Positions 12,060 through 23,548 of a stretch of 64,000 nucleotides of DNA are shown in pieces. The first letter of the stretch is position 1; the number at the start of each line of letters is the position of its first letter. A program made the position numbers and the translations under genes. The DNA is taken from assembly GCA_947179485.1 (NCBI GenBank), contig OX359247.1, positions 38,788,801 to 38,852,800 on the forward strand. Direction: 5' to 3'. The notes below the pieces were generated by a model. The model had not been told where the DNA came from. It ran no database searches and was given only the letters and a program-made list of their open reading frames with translations. The DNA comes from Allacma fusca. Taxonomy: Eukaryota > Arthropoda > Collembola > Symphypleona > Sminthuridae.

Positions 12060-14776
12060 GTGCCACGGAATTACCGGAGAAAAACTTCTCCGGTAGACAA
12101 AGAATCTTTGAGGTGTGCCATTGCGGACTACAACCGGAATGGAATATCCTACAATGACTCGGCCAAAAAATTCGGTGTATCACCAGCCACTCTACAGAGG
12201 CACGTTTTAGGGATTGTATCGGACCGTATGAACCAAGGGAGAGATTCAAAGGTATTCACGGATGCTCAGGAAATTGAGATCCGTGATTACCTACTTCGAT
12301 TGAGCGATAAGTAGGTTTTTATTTAAATATTAAAATTATTTCACCAATTTTGTAAAAAACAATTGCTCAATATGGTCATTTAGTAAAACCTATTCTTATG
12401 ATTAAACCAAGGTACCACGGCCTAACGAGACTGGTTTTGGCTCAAAAGGCGTATCAGCTAGCCTCAGCAAACCAATTGGTGATGCCAACTGGATGGGAGC
12501 AACACCGCAGAGCTGGGGTTGATTGGGTTTACGGATTCATGCGACGTCATCAAACACTATCGGTTCGGAAGCCATCGCAATTAAGTTGTGCTAGAAGGGA
12601 TAACTTTACCCCAGAATTTGTGTACAGGATGTTTGACAACATTGAAGAGGTTCTAAGGAAATATCCCGCCATCACAGCTGCCCATATCTTCAATATGGAT
12701 GAAACAGCGGTATCAATTGTACCAGTAAGTGAACACTAATCTCACTATCAATTTAACCCTTTTATAACTAATTATCTCACGTAAATGATAATTATCTTTA
12801 AAATAATTTACTTTGAAATGCAACTTTTCAAATAAATAATGAATTAAATAAATTCACTGTTCATCTCTAATCTTTGAGCTTCCTTCGATGACATAAATCG
12901 CATCTAAAATCACTACATAAAATTATGTCCATACATTTCGACTGTCATTTATGATTTATTATCGAGCAGTGTCTACGAAGTGTGGTTTTTTTAAAATATT
13001 AAATCCCCATAATTATTATTTGATTCCACACATTTTATTGTCAACAGGGTGTGAGAAGGATTATTGCTCGTCGTGGAGCAAGGAGCGTCCACTGTCTTAC
13101 TCATGCTGAGAGAGGACGTTTGGTGACACTTATTTGTTGCATGAACGCCTCTGGAACTGTGTTTCTGCCACCTCTATTTGTGTTTCCCGGAAATAGGACA
13201 CCAAGTCATGACAAGCTTAATGCTGGACCTATAGGATGTGTGGGCGCAACATCAAAAAACGGATGGAGTACAGCCGAGATATTTTTGGTATGGTTACACC
13301 ATTTCCATCAATATGTACGAAGTACAGCTTTACAGCCTGCTCTACTTCTCCTGGACGGACATTCTACACACATAAATTTAGAGGCAGTGGAGTTTTGTGT
13401 AAGAAATTATATCGAAGTAATTACAATTCCTCCACATACTTCTCACAAACTGCAACCTCTTGATATTGGCTTTTTTTCGCCACTTAAAGAAAGATATAAA
13501 GAGGCAATGCATAGCTGGACCAGGGATAATGATCCCGCTATTCCAACAGATTTTGACATACCTGCTATAATAAGAAGTGCTTTTGAAGAAACTTGTAATC
13601 CACACATTGCGGTCAATGCATTTAATGCGTGTGGAATTTGGTGTGTTGTTACTGGGGGGCCCAATAGAGGTATGATCAGATTTGAGGAGAATGGAAGCAG
13701 TGATGATAATGGTGGCGGGAACGACGGAAATGGTGGTGGTGGGAATCATGGCGGTGGAGATGGGTACGGTGGTGGTGGCGGCAACGACGGGAATGATGAT
13801 GATGGTGGGAATGGTGGCGGTGGAGATGGGTATGGTGGTGGTGGAGGGGGAACGACGGGAATGATGGTGGTGGGGGAGGTGGGAACGGCGGAAATGATGA
13901 CGGAGGTGGGAATGGTGGTGGTGGGGGCGACGATAATAGTGGCGAAGGTGGAGGTCATTTAGAAAATTTTGTTGAAGAATTGAGCATGATAGAAGTACTA
14001 AGGGCATCACCACCAGACTTTTCTGAAGAAGCTCACGATCCTGAAGAATTTACTTTGCTACCACCACCTGAATTTTCTGAAGGGGGGTCTCGTTTTAGGC
14101 CCAATGCAGATTTCGATTTTGGGTAAGGATTTTTTGCAGTTGCATTGATTCTAGCCGGGGTTTTAAATATTGTAGTAGTTATTAGTTGTACTTGTAGCTG
14201 GTGATTTTATTGGACCATTACCATATACTACGATTAATTAATTACTTGCAAATTATAGGTATGCTTTAGGACGTATTCGCAAGACGTCATCGTGCTCAAC
14301 ATGCACTACTTCAAGTAACTTTTCGTTGATTCAAAATGAGTCATTTAATACGGATTTTGACGAAAGGCTGACGGGTTTTGCACCTGACCTCTACACTGAA
14401 GAAGAATTAAACTCTGTTTTAGAAGGCAATGAACAGCAAGTCCTGGAAGTACCGGAAAACCTTCTAAATTCAAAACGGAGAGTGAAGGTCTCACCTTCAT
14501 TTTGTTGAAACTTTTGATTTCGTCAGTTTAGATAAAATCATTGCATAGTATTTTTTTTAGTTCAAAATCGGACCTTTACAACTCTATCCTACGGATGGTA
14601 CAGATACTACAGGCCCGAAACGCAGGCGAAAAAAACAATCAGAGATAATCACCAGCCCAGAGTTTCTTGAAGGTTTGGAAAACCAGAGGGTCCGGCGGCA
14701 GGAGAGGGAAATAAATTCTGTAAGGAAACAGAATGCGGCATCGAAGGATCCACCTTTGAGGACCACAGGGATATAG
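12060..14776 (+). pseudogene. pogo/Tigger-like DDE transposase, five exons, one frameshift
   Basis: Transposase acting on the surrounding element. Exons by splice signal and phase: 12060-12310, 12412-12724, 13048-14123, 14259-14487, 14561-14776. Exon 1 carries the psq-type helix-turn-helix (GISYNDSAKKFGVSPATLQRH). Exon 2 carries the CENP-B-type DNA-binding half and the first catalytic Asp (FNMDETAV). Exon 3 holds the other two (LLLDGHSTH and LQPLDIGFFSPLK, 35 residues apart, DD35D). A Gly/Asn/Asp-rich tract follows, in which a G-run near 13850 shifts the frame. Repairing phase by one base restores an acidic region, a C-terminal TSPEFLEGLE motif and a KRRRKK nuclear signal. All three Asp are intact, so the break is recent or a sequencing error in the G-run. 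The first exon begins immediately after an acceptor AG with TG CCA CGG, suggesting a start codon split A|TG or an unseen upstream exon. Confidence 0.8.
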
Positions 14777-15339
14777 AATTGAGCAGGGAAATTCATAAAT
14801 GATCTTCCAGGGAGATGTACAAAAATCCAACCGCAGCAATTCAGTTTCAATTTTCAAGTCAATTTATGAATTAAGTATCTTTTAATTTAACAATTGTAAC
14901 TGAAGTTAACTTGCAATTACAAATCAATAAACTGTTATTATTATTATTATTATTAGCATGATAATTAAAGATCCATATTTGTTGTGTATTCATAAATTGT
15001 TAAATTAAGAGAATCATGAATTTTATTTAAATTTTATAAGCAAAAATGCTGCAATAAACTAATTCATAACAAATTAAGAAGTTCATTCAAGTTCGTTCAA
15101 TATTCTCCCAAATATTCGGTTCTGTCTTCGAGTTTAGTTCCTGAACTGAACTGCTGCAAGTGTACCTGCTATTGTACCTTTAAATAACTAATTACATTTA
15201 AGGGTACTAGTTTTTAGTCAACCCTGAAATTAAATTAAGGAGTGCTTCTTTGAGTGGATTTTTGGGAATGGACGCCTTCCATTTGGACCCAAATGTATTT
15301 TTCGGCCATTTAAACGCAATCTTCTGATTGGAATCTTCC

Positions 15340-15485
15340 GATTGCCCCAATCTTCCGATTGACCCCAATCTTCCGATTGACCCCAATCTTCCGATTGACC
15401 CCAATCTTCCGATTGACCCCAATCTTCCGATTGACCCCAATCTTCCGATTGACCCCAATCTTCCGATTGACCCCAATCTTTCGAT
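15340..15485. repeat. 18-bp tandem iterons (ATCTTCCGATTGACCCCA), about eight copies
   Basis: Eight near-identical 18-bp units sit just inside the right terminal repeat of the pogo-like element. Two or three related units lie in the left end. Because 18 is a multiple of three, long repetitive reading frames appear on both strands here; these are not genes. Confidence 0.9.
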
Positions 15486-15620
15486 TGAACCCGTTCCGTT
15501 GCAACCCACAAGTAGTTTTCTTTCGATTGGACCCCTTTCGTTGCAACCCATGAGAATTTTGCATTCGATTGAGTATATCTTCTGTTTGGGTTCATGTTTT
15601 CATTTTAACCCATGTTCCAT
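15480..15620 (-). repeat. Right terminal inverted repeat of the pogo-like element
   Basis: Mirror of 10230-10445, ending CATTTTAACCCATGTTCCAT and followed by the TA target at 15621-15622. Confidence 0.85.
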
Positions 15621-15901
15621 TACATAGAATGGATAAGGAGATTTACCCTTCTAAAAAGATAATAGATGGCGTAGAGGCGGAAGTATTCCGAAAAATAACT
15701 GAATATGCCCAAAATGCCTGCCCTACGTGGATTATGCCAAAAATGTCCAAAATGTCATAGATGCCGACGCAATGCCACGAATTGAAAATGCTCGGGCATT
15801 TTCGGCAGGCTAAATGCCCAAAATGCCATGGCATTTTCAATTGGCCAACCATTATAGATACGTAACAAGATACGTATCATTTGTAATGTAAGTAAAAGTT
15901 T

Positions 15902-16083
15902 TTATAATGTTGTGCTGCTAATCAACTGCTGACAAACATAACATACTGATAATGCCCCTCTGTAGGTAAATTTACATTTGTCAACAATAGTCCATATTTT
16001 CTTGTCCACATCATACCTTTCCATAGTTGGTGGACCTCGGTTTCCTCCCAGCACAAAAATGTTACCGTCCCTTACAAATGCAG
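15902..16083 (-). pseudogene. Second copy of the kelch gene's terminal exon, tail frameshifted
   Basis: After an acceptor (TTTTGTCAG) the exon reads in the same phase as the terminal exon at 16692-16852: SAFVRDGNIFVLGGNRGPPTMERYD against SAFTLDGKIYVVGGNQGPP. It diverges after KCKF because one extra T shifts the frame. In the shifted frame the original ending (EGHYQYVMFVSS, stop at 15922-15924) is still readable. The unshifted frame runs on to a stop at 15902-15904. It lies 0.6 kb beyond the functional copy and could be an alternative 3' exon or a decaying tandem duplicate. Confidence 0.65.
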
Positions 16084-16691
16084 CTGACAAAATACTGAAA
16101 TGATTTTAAACCCACCCTACAAAATTTGACACACACTGAATTTAAAAAAAGGTTTAAGCATATCCTCGATGAAAGATTTGTTTTCAATTCAAAGCAAAAT
16201 GATCTACATGCAGTAAATTCCTAATCAAGAAAGTACTAAAACTAACACTGTCTAATTCCGTTCAAGACAATAAACAGTATTTTCAAATCACAACGCTCCC
16301 CCTGGAGCCAAATAAGGAAGGGCGATAAAAACTAATCGATTCCCCCATGTTTATACTTCTTGAACGTCCTGAATTCGCCAACGAAAGTAGTGACAGTAGT
16401 GGTACTACTGTTACAACAGTGCATGTGGTAAAGTACAAAGCGACATACGTACGTAATAATTGCAATTTTACTTGACACATAAAAATGTCCAATATAATAA
16501 ATTCGAAGGAAGTAAGTTCCCATTTCATGATAGCTACTTCTAAAATAAATTCACACAAATATTTTAAAACACATACTCAATAAAAATTAATTAATGCTTA
16601 TACTAGGAATACAGCAAAATAAAATGCAATCGCAATCCTACAAATGTTATGCTACAAATAGTACCCAATTATTCATATGATATGATATTAG

Positions 16692-19324
16692 TTACTTGTT
16701 GACAAACACAACATACTGATAATGACCATCTTTTGGTAAGTTGCAGTTGTTAACAATAGTCCACGTATTCTTGACGACATCATACCTTTCCATCGTTGGT
16801 GGACCTTGATTTCCTCCTACCACATAAATTTTCCCATCTAATGTAAATGCAGCTGAAAAGATAATGAAATGACACTATAATCCAACCCAGCACATTACAC
16901 TGACATTTACAACAAAGCTATTAGGCATAGCATCGACTGACGATGCATGTTCGATTCAAAGCAAACTGATCTACACATAGTTTGAGTAAATTCAAAATCA
17001 GCTAGGTGCATTAAAAACAACAGTCAGTTGGATAAGATGTATTTATACGAAAAAAAAGGAACCAGCTTATAGCAAGTTCAATGTTTAATAATGGTGCACT
17101 TAGCATATTTTCCTTTCATCTGAAAACATGATAAACCCATTTAGCTATGTACTTACAAGGTCATTCAAACAATTTTACTTTTAATCGAAAATGCATCCAG
17201 TCTATTTTGCCTTCCGCAATGTATGTATGTTCCTTTCCAATTGCTTACACGCATTTTGACGAGCTTGGTTGAGTGGTGCTATTAGATTCCACTCATTTTT
17301 TTCTGGGATGTACACTGAGCACGTTTTCTTTGAAGTCCTCCTTCCCACCGTCATTCCACCTCCAATTTCATACAAACGAGAACCAACCACAGCCACGCAA
17401 TGACCAGCCTTTCGACTTGGCATTCGAGCTTTTCGTATCCATTTGTTCCTTTCGAAATCAAACTCATCCAGGGAAGAGCTTACTGCAAGACTTCGCCGAT
17501 GCTTCTTCTCCTTTGATTTTACACCGCCGACCTGCGGAATTCAGAGGGATTGCGAGCACCGCTAAAAGCATTCCTTTAACATTTTTAAGCTTTTATCACA
17601 AGAGATAGTTACCACGTAAATTTTGCCCCCCATTAACCCAACAGCATGGTCGGCTACAGGATGACGTGTAACTCCAACTGTGACCCAATCTCCATTAATG
17701 TCACCGAAAGGGTCCCAGAACTTTTCGATGGTTGGTAGTACCTGTCCTGTTGTTGATCCTCCTAACTAAACCGAGGATTCGCTATTAAAATAACCATGGG
17801 TTATCTACAAGGGCCTATTGAAATAGCAGCGATAGTTCCACTTACAATATAGATAGAGTTACCAACAAGCGTCCAACCGAAACGAAATCTAGGTTTTTTG
17901 AAGGGTGGGACTTCCACCCAAACTTTCTTGTTCAGATTGAGGTACCTTACTTTTTGATTTTCAGCGGTATCTCTTCTGCTGCAAATGGCAAAAATCTTGT
18001 TATCGTGGTGAATCAAACAAACAAAGTCCTCTTCAAAAGGAAACTCCGTCACGGTCTTCATGGAAAAATCCTGCAGTTATATATTTAAAAAAATATGAAA
18101 ATACTTAATCATATTTGTAAATTAACGTACGTAAGGATATTAGACCGTATTACCCTTAAATCCATTTCCAACAATCGACGGGGCGTTTGGATTCCACATA
18201 GGAAATAAAGTTTTGGTTCTTTGCAACCAGGTTCTACTGTGGGCACAGTAGTAGCTTCAAACACAGTGAGGTCAATTTCAGCAGTGACATTTCTTTTGAA
18301 CGGAATTTCCTTCAAGAAATGAATGTCGTCGGGATTGTCAGCTGAGCGCTTCCTATTTCCTTCCATACTTCCAGTAACATTTGACGGTGCTGGTCGTTGT
18401 TCTCCTTCCAAATTATCTTGATTTGTCCCAGAATCTTCTCTAGTAACAATACAATTGTTTTTGTTAGCACAGTCATGGCTACTCACCAGCAGAGGTGAAG
18501 GGTGCTGAGCAAGTTGAGTGGGAGTCTTTGGTTGAGACCAAGTTCTGCGATAATTTTCCCGGTCTTCAAAATATTTCCTTTCAATTGTCCAGAAGTATAA
18601 TTTAACAAAAAATGAATTCTGGCTGAGATTTTTATCCTCTGTGAAGATTTTGCGCAAAATATCTGCGTCAACTTGGCAAAGAGGGAACTCGGCTGTTATT
18701 GAACAAAATGTCTCGATCCGTAGATTCACATCGGCAGTCATCCAATTATAAATGCTAAGAAATAATTCCGAAACGGACTCCTCCTGTCCCTCCGGTTCTT
18801 TGGTATTAGAAATCTCGTTTTCAGATACTGCCTGTCTAAAAAGTAATTCTACCTGTTAAGGAGGAAATAATACTTTATTAATCATTCTTGTGTTAGCAAG
18901 TATACATATATATGCATTTACACTCATAACTGACTGTATTTAGTGTATTTATATGTATGCACAAAAACAAAGCAAGCATTTTTTATTTGTTCGATTTTCT
19001 TTGCGGTTTGCAAGTGACAGGATACAAAAACGTTTTATTTACCTCATCTGCATTTAAATTGAGAAACTCTGGCCGGCGTCCTGCCTCCTGTATATTCCTC
19101 CTTATGAAAGCAACGGCAAGTTTCCTCAGCTCTTGAGACTCTTCTTGGACACTAAACTTAAAATACGAGATACAATTATCCACTGTGAAGCTTGTCTGTA
19201 TGAATTTAATACACTCTAGTTTACAATCTGTGCGGTTCTTGAGTACCGAACCGGCAAAAAGTAACCGGACATTTGTCGCTGTGATACCAAAATAATTGTT
19301 GGGGCTCTCGGTAGCTGCAGTCAT
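16692..19324 (-). CDS. BACK-kelch repeat protein (kelch-like, probable CUL3 adaptor type)
   Basis: Exons in coding order: 19324-19043, 18852-18154, 18070-17846, 17765-17613, 17531-17249, 16852-16692. All junctions are GT..AG and phases agree, giving about 600 aa. The first exon shows the end of a BTB fold (VRLLFAGSVLKNRTDCKLEC) running into BACK (ELRKLAVAFI; LNADEVELLFRQAVSENE). A Ser/Pro-rich acidic insert of about 100 residues follows, then at least five kelch blades (GNSIYILGGS, GGKIYVVGG, GSRLYEIGGG, DGKIYVVGGNQG). KLHL proteins recruit substrates to CUL3 ubiquitin ligases; this role is by family. The ATG at 19324 is provisional because the first 80 or so residues of a BTB domain are not encoded here. 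An upstream exon may lie nearer the gap, or the gene may be 5'-truncated. Confidence 0.78.
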
Positions 19325-20289
19325 GGTAATTAAATACTTACTAGACTTTCCACTGCTGTAAATAAATATTATCAATTTTAAAGCAAGTTACAGATCCCTT
19401 ACAAAAATTAGAGACGCAAGCTTCACAGCTCCACACATTATTTAAGTAAGTATATGTACATAGGTTAATACATGGGGTATTGGGAATATAAAGCTTTCTC
19501 CTGCTTGTTTATTATTTTGCAAAAATTATGATGATTGAAAACTGTATTTTTAAAGACTTTAAAGTTCGGCAGAAAAAAAGTAAAGTAAGCAAATTGAAAG
19601 TTTTATTAGGATATTATTGGATGCATTACCACATGGATCAAAGTCCATTTGTCCGGTTGGTATGGAAACAAATCCCTTCTACGCTGACCTGCTTACAAGA
19701 CATCTAAAGTTACGTAAAAATTATAAAGTAATAATTATTTGTTAACTACGCCATTTAATAATTACTAGGGATTAGGGATGATAAGGGATCCCTTTAGGCC
19801 GTATACTTTATATATGTTGTGTTATACAAACGGAGGTTACGTAAACTACGAATTACATGCATAGAAAGCGTCCATTTTCTCTTAATAATAAAAATCCCGA
19901 GAAAACTAGAATAGAAACCTAATTTAGATAAGAATGCAATTAGAAGTTCTGCTCGGACATTCATGAGATAAGATTTATTTCTTACCCTATAATTCCCAAG
20001 GTGTGGACAGCGTGGCCAAAACACAAAGTTTTCACAGTCATATTTTTATTTTAACGAAACTATGAAACGTAGAATTTTCATAATTTTGCTAATCGTTCCC
20101 TACTATTTTGGCAATACATGTTCCAAATTTCAAGGTTCTAGGTCAAGCCACTACCAGTGCAGAAAATTTTGACTGTACCAAGTTTGCCTTTTCTCCACCA
20201 TTTTCAATGCAAAATCATAGGCCTATGCCAATACATTGGGGCCATATGCATAGTATGTGTGAAATATTATTTTAATTTTATCGTTCTTA
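19325..20289. other. Gene-free stretch upstream of the kelch gene
   Basis: Searched on the - strand for the missing BTB N-terminus without success. About 20040-20170 has a dispersed-repeat look (CAAATTTCAAGGTTCTAGGT). Nothing else is recognised. Confidence 0.35.
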
Positions 20290-20756
20290 TTTGGATATAA
20301 AATAAATATAAATATATAATATATAAAAATAATATATATATTTAATTTACATATATATATATATAAAATAAATATAAATATATAATATATAAAAATAATA
20401 TATATATTTAATTTACATATATATATATATAAAATAAATATAAATATATAATATATAAAAATAATATATATATTTAATTTACATATATATATATATAAAA
20501 TAAATATAAATATATAATATATAAAAATAATATATATATTTAATTTACATATATATATATATATAATAAATATAAATATATAATATATAAAAATAATATA
20601 TATATTTAATTTACATATATATATATATATATAATAATATATATTTAGTTTCCATATATATATATAAATATATATATATAAAATAATATATATTTAGTTT
20701 CCATATATATATATATATAAATATATGTATATATATAAATAATATATATTTAGTTT
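20290..20756. repeat. AT-only tandem repeat, about 66-bp unit, abutting the gap
   Basis: At least four near-identical units of about 66 bp (core AAAATAAATATAAATATATA ... TTTAATTTACATATATAT) shade into a shorter ATAATATATATTTAGTTTCC variant and then run into the Ns. The array probably continues through the gap and caused it. Confidence 0.9.
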
Positions 20757-20956
20757 NNNNNNNNNNNNNNNNNNNNNNNNNNNNNNNNNNNNNNNNNNNN
20801 NNNNNNNNNNNNNNNNNNNNNNNNNNNNNNNNNNNNNNNNNNNNNNNNNNNNNNNNNNNNNNNNNNNNNNNNNNNNNNNNNNNNNNNNNNNNNNNNNNNN
20901 NNNNNNNNNNNNNNNNNNNNNNNNNNNNNNNNNNNNNNNNNNNNNNNNNNNNNNNN
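20757..20956. other. Assembly gap, 200 N
   Basis: Exactly 200 unresolved bases, a conventional placeholder length, so the true size is unknown. Confidence 0.99.
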
Positions 20957-22205
20957 GTGTAGGTTTACTAACTTGGGCTGTTAAAGTTCAATTTTCAAAG
21001 ACGACCTAAAAATTGCTACATAAGCTCCAAGTTTTGAATTGTTTATAAAATTTACGTATTTTTGTTAAAAATATTTAAATATAGTCGTCATCAAAATTTG
21101 GAGCTTACACAGGTACAGCGCTAATTACAATTTCAAAACCCAACTCTTTTTAAATCCTTAAAAAGCTAAATTTTTTAAACCAGTAACCATGTAATTAATT
21201 ATGCCTATTGATTTTTCATAAACTTAATAATATTTTCTAAAATTGTATGGGTTCGATTATATCAAAATGATCCGGAAAAAACGCTGATCGACCAACAACA
21301 GCGTACATGTTTCTGCTAACGTCACCAATACGCTAAAAATTCCCAAAATACCGGGCGCTGTCAGACTCTGGCATTTTCAGTGCATTTTCAGGTGGGTAGG
21401 CATTCATAAAACCAATGACATTTTCATTTGAGTAACCCTGGTTGTACTTATGTACATCATAGGGCAAATCTCAATAGTCGAGTTTATGCGTATGTATAAG
21501 TGATTAAATATGGAGTGAATATATCATATCGACAACATACATACAGATGCGCCATGATGGAGGGATTACGTTTTGGGGAATTTTGTTGAAGGATATATAA
21601 ATATGTACGTAAAAACTTGAATTTCATTGAAATAGCGAAAATCAAAATTGCATCGACTTTCAAAAACTCAAAATCCTTATGGGATTTAACATTAACTTTT
21701 TTTGAAAAGACAGGTCCCCGGTACCTGTGGTACCGTTTTAAATTTTGAAACTTTGGTGACGTGTCCTAGGAGAACGGGGCAAAATGCACTCGAGTTACAT
21801 GAGTTTTGAAACATACTAGGTGAGTACTAAAACATGTGCTATGCTTTGTTTGAATCGGCTTGTACCATCTGAAAATCTTACCTTGTAAGTACAAAATACT
21901 TGCCCACTGCTTGCCAACATTGAAATACAAAATACTTTGTGGTTTCAAAATACGTATTTTAAAATACTGTATTTGAAAATACTGCATAGCTCTGGTGCGG
22001 ACAAGACAGCCTCTACAGACAGCCAGACAGCCAGACCTTCGCAATAGGGATCTCGCTTCGCTTCGCCCCTAAAAACTGCGTACATTTATGCATAAATGTA
22101 GGATATGTGCCCAGCTTTGAGTGGTGTATAAAACCTTTCACCTCCTTCAATCTAACCTGTACTTACAGAGATTTAAATTTAAGGTATGTTACATAGAATG
22201 TATAT
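20957..22205. other. Gene-free stretch with three repeat remnants
   Basis: About 21330-21435 is a decayed right end of the AAAATGCCC family (GACATTTTCATTTGAGTAAC, then CCTGG). About 21840-21985 is a cluster of AAAATAC words ending TACTGCATAGCTCTG, a hAT-like terminus for which no left partner was found. About 21990-22075 is the GACAGCCAGAC repeat tail. No coding region is seen. Confidence 0.45.
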
Positions 22206-23099
22206 GTACGTATTAGGGTTGGTCATACCGTTACCTTTCGAAATATCGTTAATATCGTTATCGTTCACAAAAATAATCCCGATAACGATATGGTAGAACG
22301 ATAAAAACGATATACATATAAATTGAAATAATAAAGAAATTAAGCAGTAAAAATTATCCAATAAGTATTTAATTTATTAAAAGTTATATAAGTAATAAAA
22401 ATAAGCCGAAATAATGCTTCATTTTTAATTATTCACTTTTCCAAATGCCTGTTTAACAATTCCTTCTATTGCTCGAACCAATTCAATTCTGAATTGGAAA
22501 TTTTCGGTTCATTTCAGTTCAATTTACTAATTTTCCGATTCAATTCAAGATGAAACTGAATCAATTGATTCAGTTAATAACTGAATTACATGAATTGTTT
22601 TTCTTGAATTATTAAAGTTCAAACGATTCGTTTTGCCCCAAACATTTCAGCAACAGATTTTTACAGTTTACAAGCTCTCCAGATCCTAAAAGTAACGATC
22701 TGTACCCTTAGTTTAACTTCCTTCTGCTGTACGCTTGGAAAATACTGCTGTCGTGTCTAGAAAGCGTATTCTTTAAGTTTATCTGCGGAAACCGTTGTTT
22801 TCGATGCAGTTCAATTCAAAAATCTGAACTGAAACGAATTGAATTAATTTGTACTGAACTGAATTGAACCGTTTTGACCACTTCTTCCGGTTCAGATGAC
22901 ACTTTCTAGGGCATGAAATACGTCAGATGACAACATTATGTAATTTTTGACGATCCTACCTTCTTAGAACGATATTAAGATAGAGCGATATATCGCGTGA
23001 AATATACGAGAATTATCGTAGCATATCGTTCCTCCAAATTGGACGATATTAACGATAATATCGTATCGTTATATCGGTATGACCAACCCTAGTACGTAT
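22206..23099. mobile_element. Non-autonomous hAT-like element, CGATATCG/ATATCGTT word family
   Basis: The element spans 22214-23091 with an exact 8-bp duplication GTACGTAT (22206-22213 and 23092-23099). The inverted ends are TAGGGTTGGTCATACC on both sides, continuing into ACGATAT and ATATCGTT words (22240-22320 and 22970-23075). The centre, about 22440-22890, is a separate block of GAATTGAACTGAA words in both orientations, possibly a nested element. No protein is encoded. Confidence 0.9.
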
Positions 23100-23285
23100 G
23101 TAGTGTCAACATTTTATTTTTAAAAATGAGTTTCCTTGAAGCAGAAAATATCCAGACTTTGCTCCACTCGCCTGTCTAAGCCTGGAATAATGTTGAAGTT
23201 ATAGGTCAGTTATTTTAAAATTATCGAAATTGACAAAAACAAATCAAGCAATATAGGACAATCTCATATAATAAAATATTGGATA

Positions 23286-23538
23286 TCGTCGGCTAAACTT
23301 GCTAACCGGCTATAATTTAAAATGCTTAGAACGAAGAACGGCTATAAAGCTGAAATCTCACATGTGAAAACCGGTCATAATACCCCGCTTCCTCTCCTCT
23401 CTGCGGACCGGGGTTTATGCTCTACAGCACAGGGGAATTATGGCCGGGTTTCACTTTAGAGTTTGTAGCGGGAGCGCTATAGCCGGTTTTCATTTTAGGC
23501 ATTTTAAATTATAGCCGGTTTGGAAGTTTAGCCGACGA
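23286..23538. mobile_element. Fold-back MITE flanked by TA
   Basis: Inverted ends of about 40 bp (TCGTCGGCTAAACTTSC, then ACCGGCTATAATTTAAAATG) face each other across a weakly palindromic middle rich in CCGG. TA lies at both outer edges (23284-23285 and 23539-23540), as expected for a Tc1/mariner-type MITE. Confidence 0.72.
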
Positions 23539-23548
23539 TATACTCTTA

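Larger units (their letters stand above)
10230..15620 (+). mobile_element. pogo/Tigger-like DNA transposon, about 5.4 kb
   Basis: The ends are an inverted repeat of about 150 bp beginning ATGGAACATGGGTTAAAATG at both sides, each flanked by TA (10228-10229 and 15621-15622), the target of the Tc1/mariner-pogo superfamily. The interior encodes a CENP-B/pogo-type transposase on + (12060-14776) and a 91-codon frame on - (10992-11267). Just inside the terminal repeats lie GAACTGAAC words (10455-10556 and 15075-15155), and at the right end 18-bp iterons. The inserted copy splits an older hAT-like element, so it is the younger of the two. Confidence 0.82.
9640..15850. mobile_element. Older hAT-like element split by a pogo-type insertion
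   Basis: The left end is CAGGGTTGGTCATATTAATG. The reverse complement of the right end is GGTTGGCCAATTGAAAATGC, which lacks the outer CAG. Both ends carry the AAAATGCCC word cluster (9660-9780 and 15700-15840). Flanks are ATTATACG (9632-9639) and ATTATAGA (15851-15858), a 6-of-8 match. After removing the insert at 10230-15620, about 0.8 kb of host element remains. The left boundary is clear; the right boundary is tentative. Confidence 0.55.

Noticed and set aside
13378-14013. 211-aa His/Ser/Thr-rich frame on the - strand
   Set aside because: Shadow of the Gly-rich tract of the transposase.
15207-15627. Four overlapping repetitive reading frames on both strands
   Set aside because: They are translations of the 18-bp iterons (a multiple of three) and terminal repeat; no independent coding signal.
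21840-21985. Possible hAT-like element with AAAATAC words
   Set aside because: Only one terminus is seen, with no target duplication in the window.
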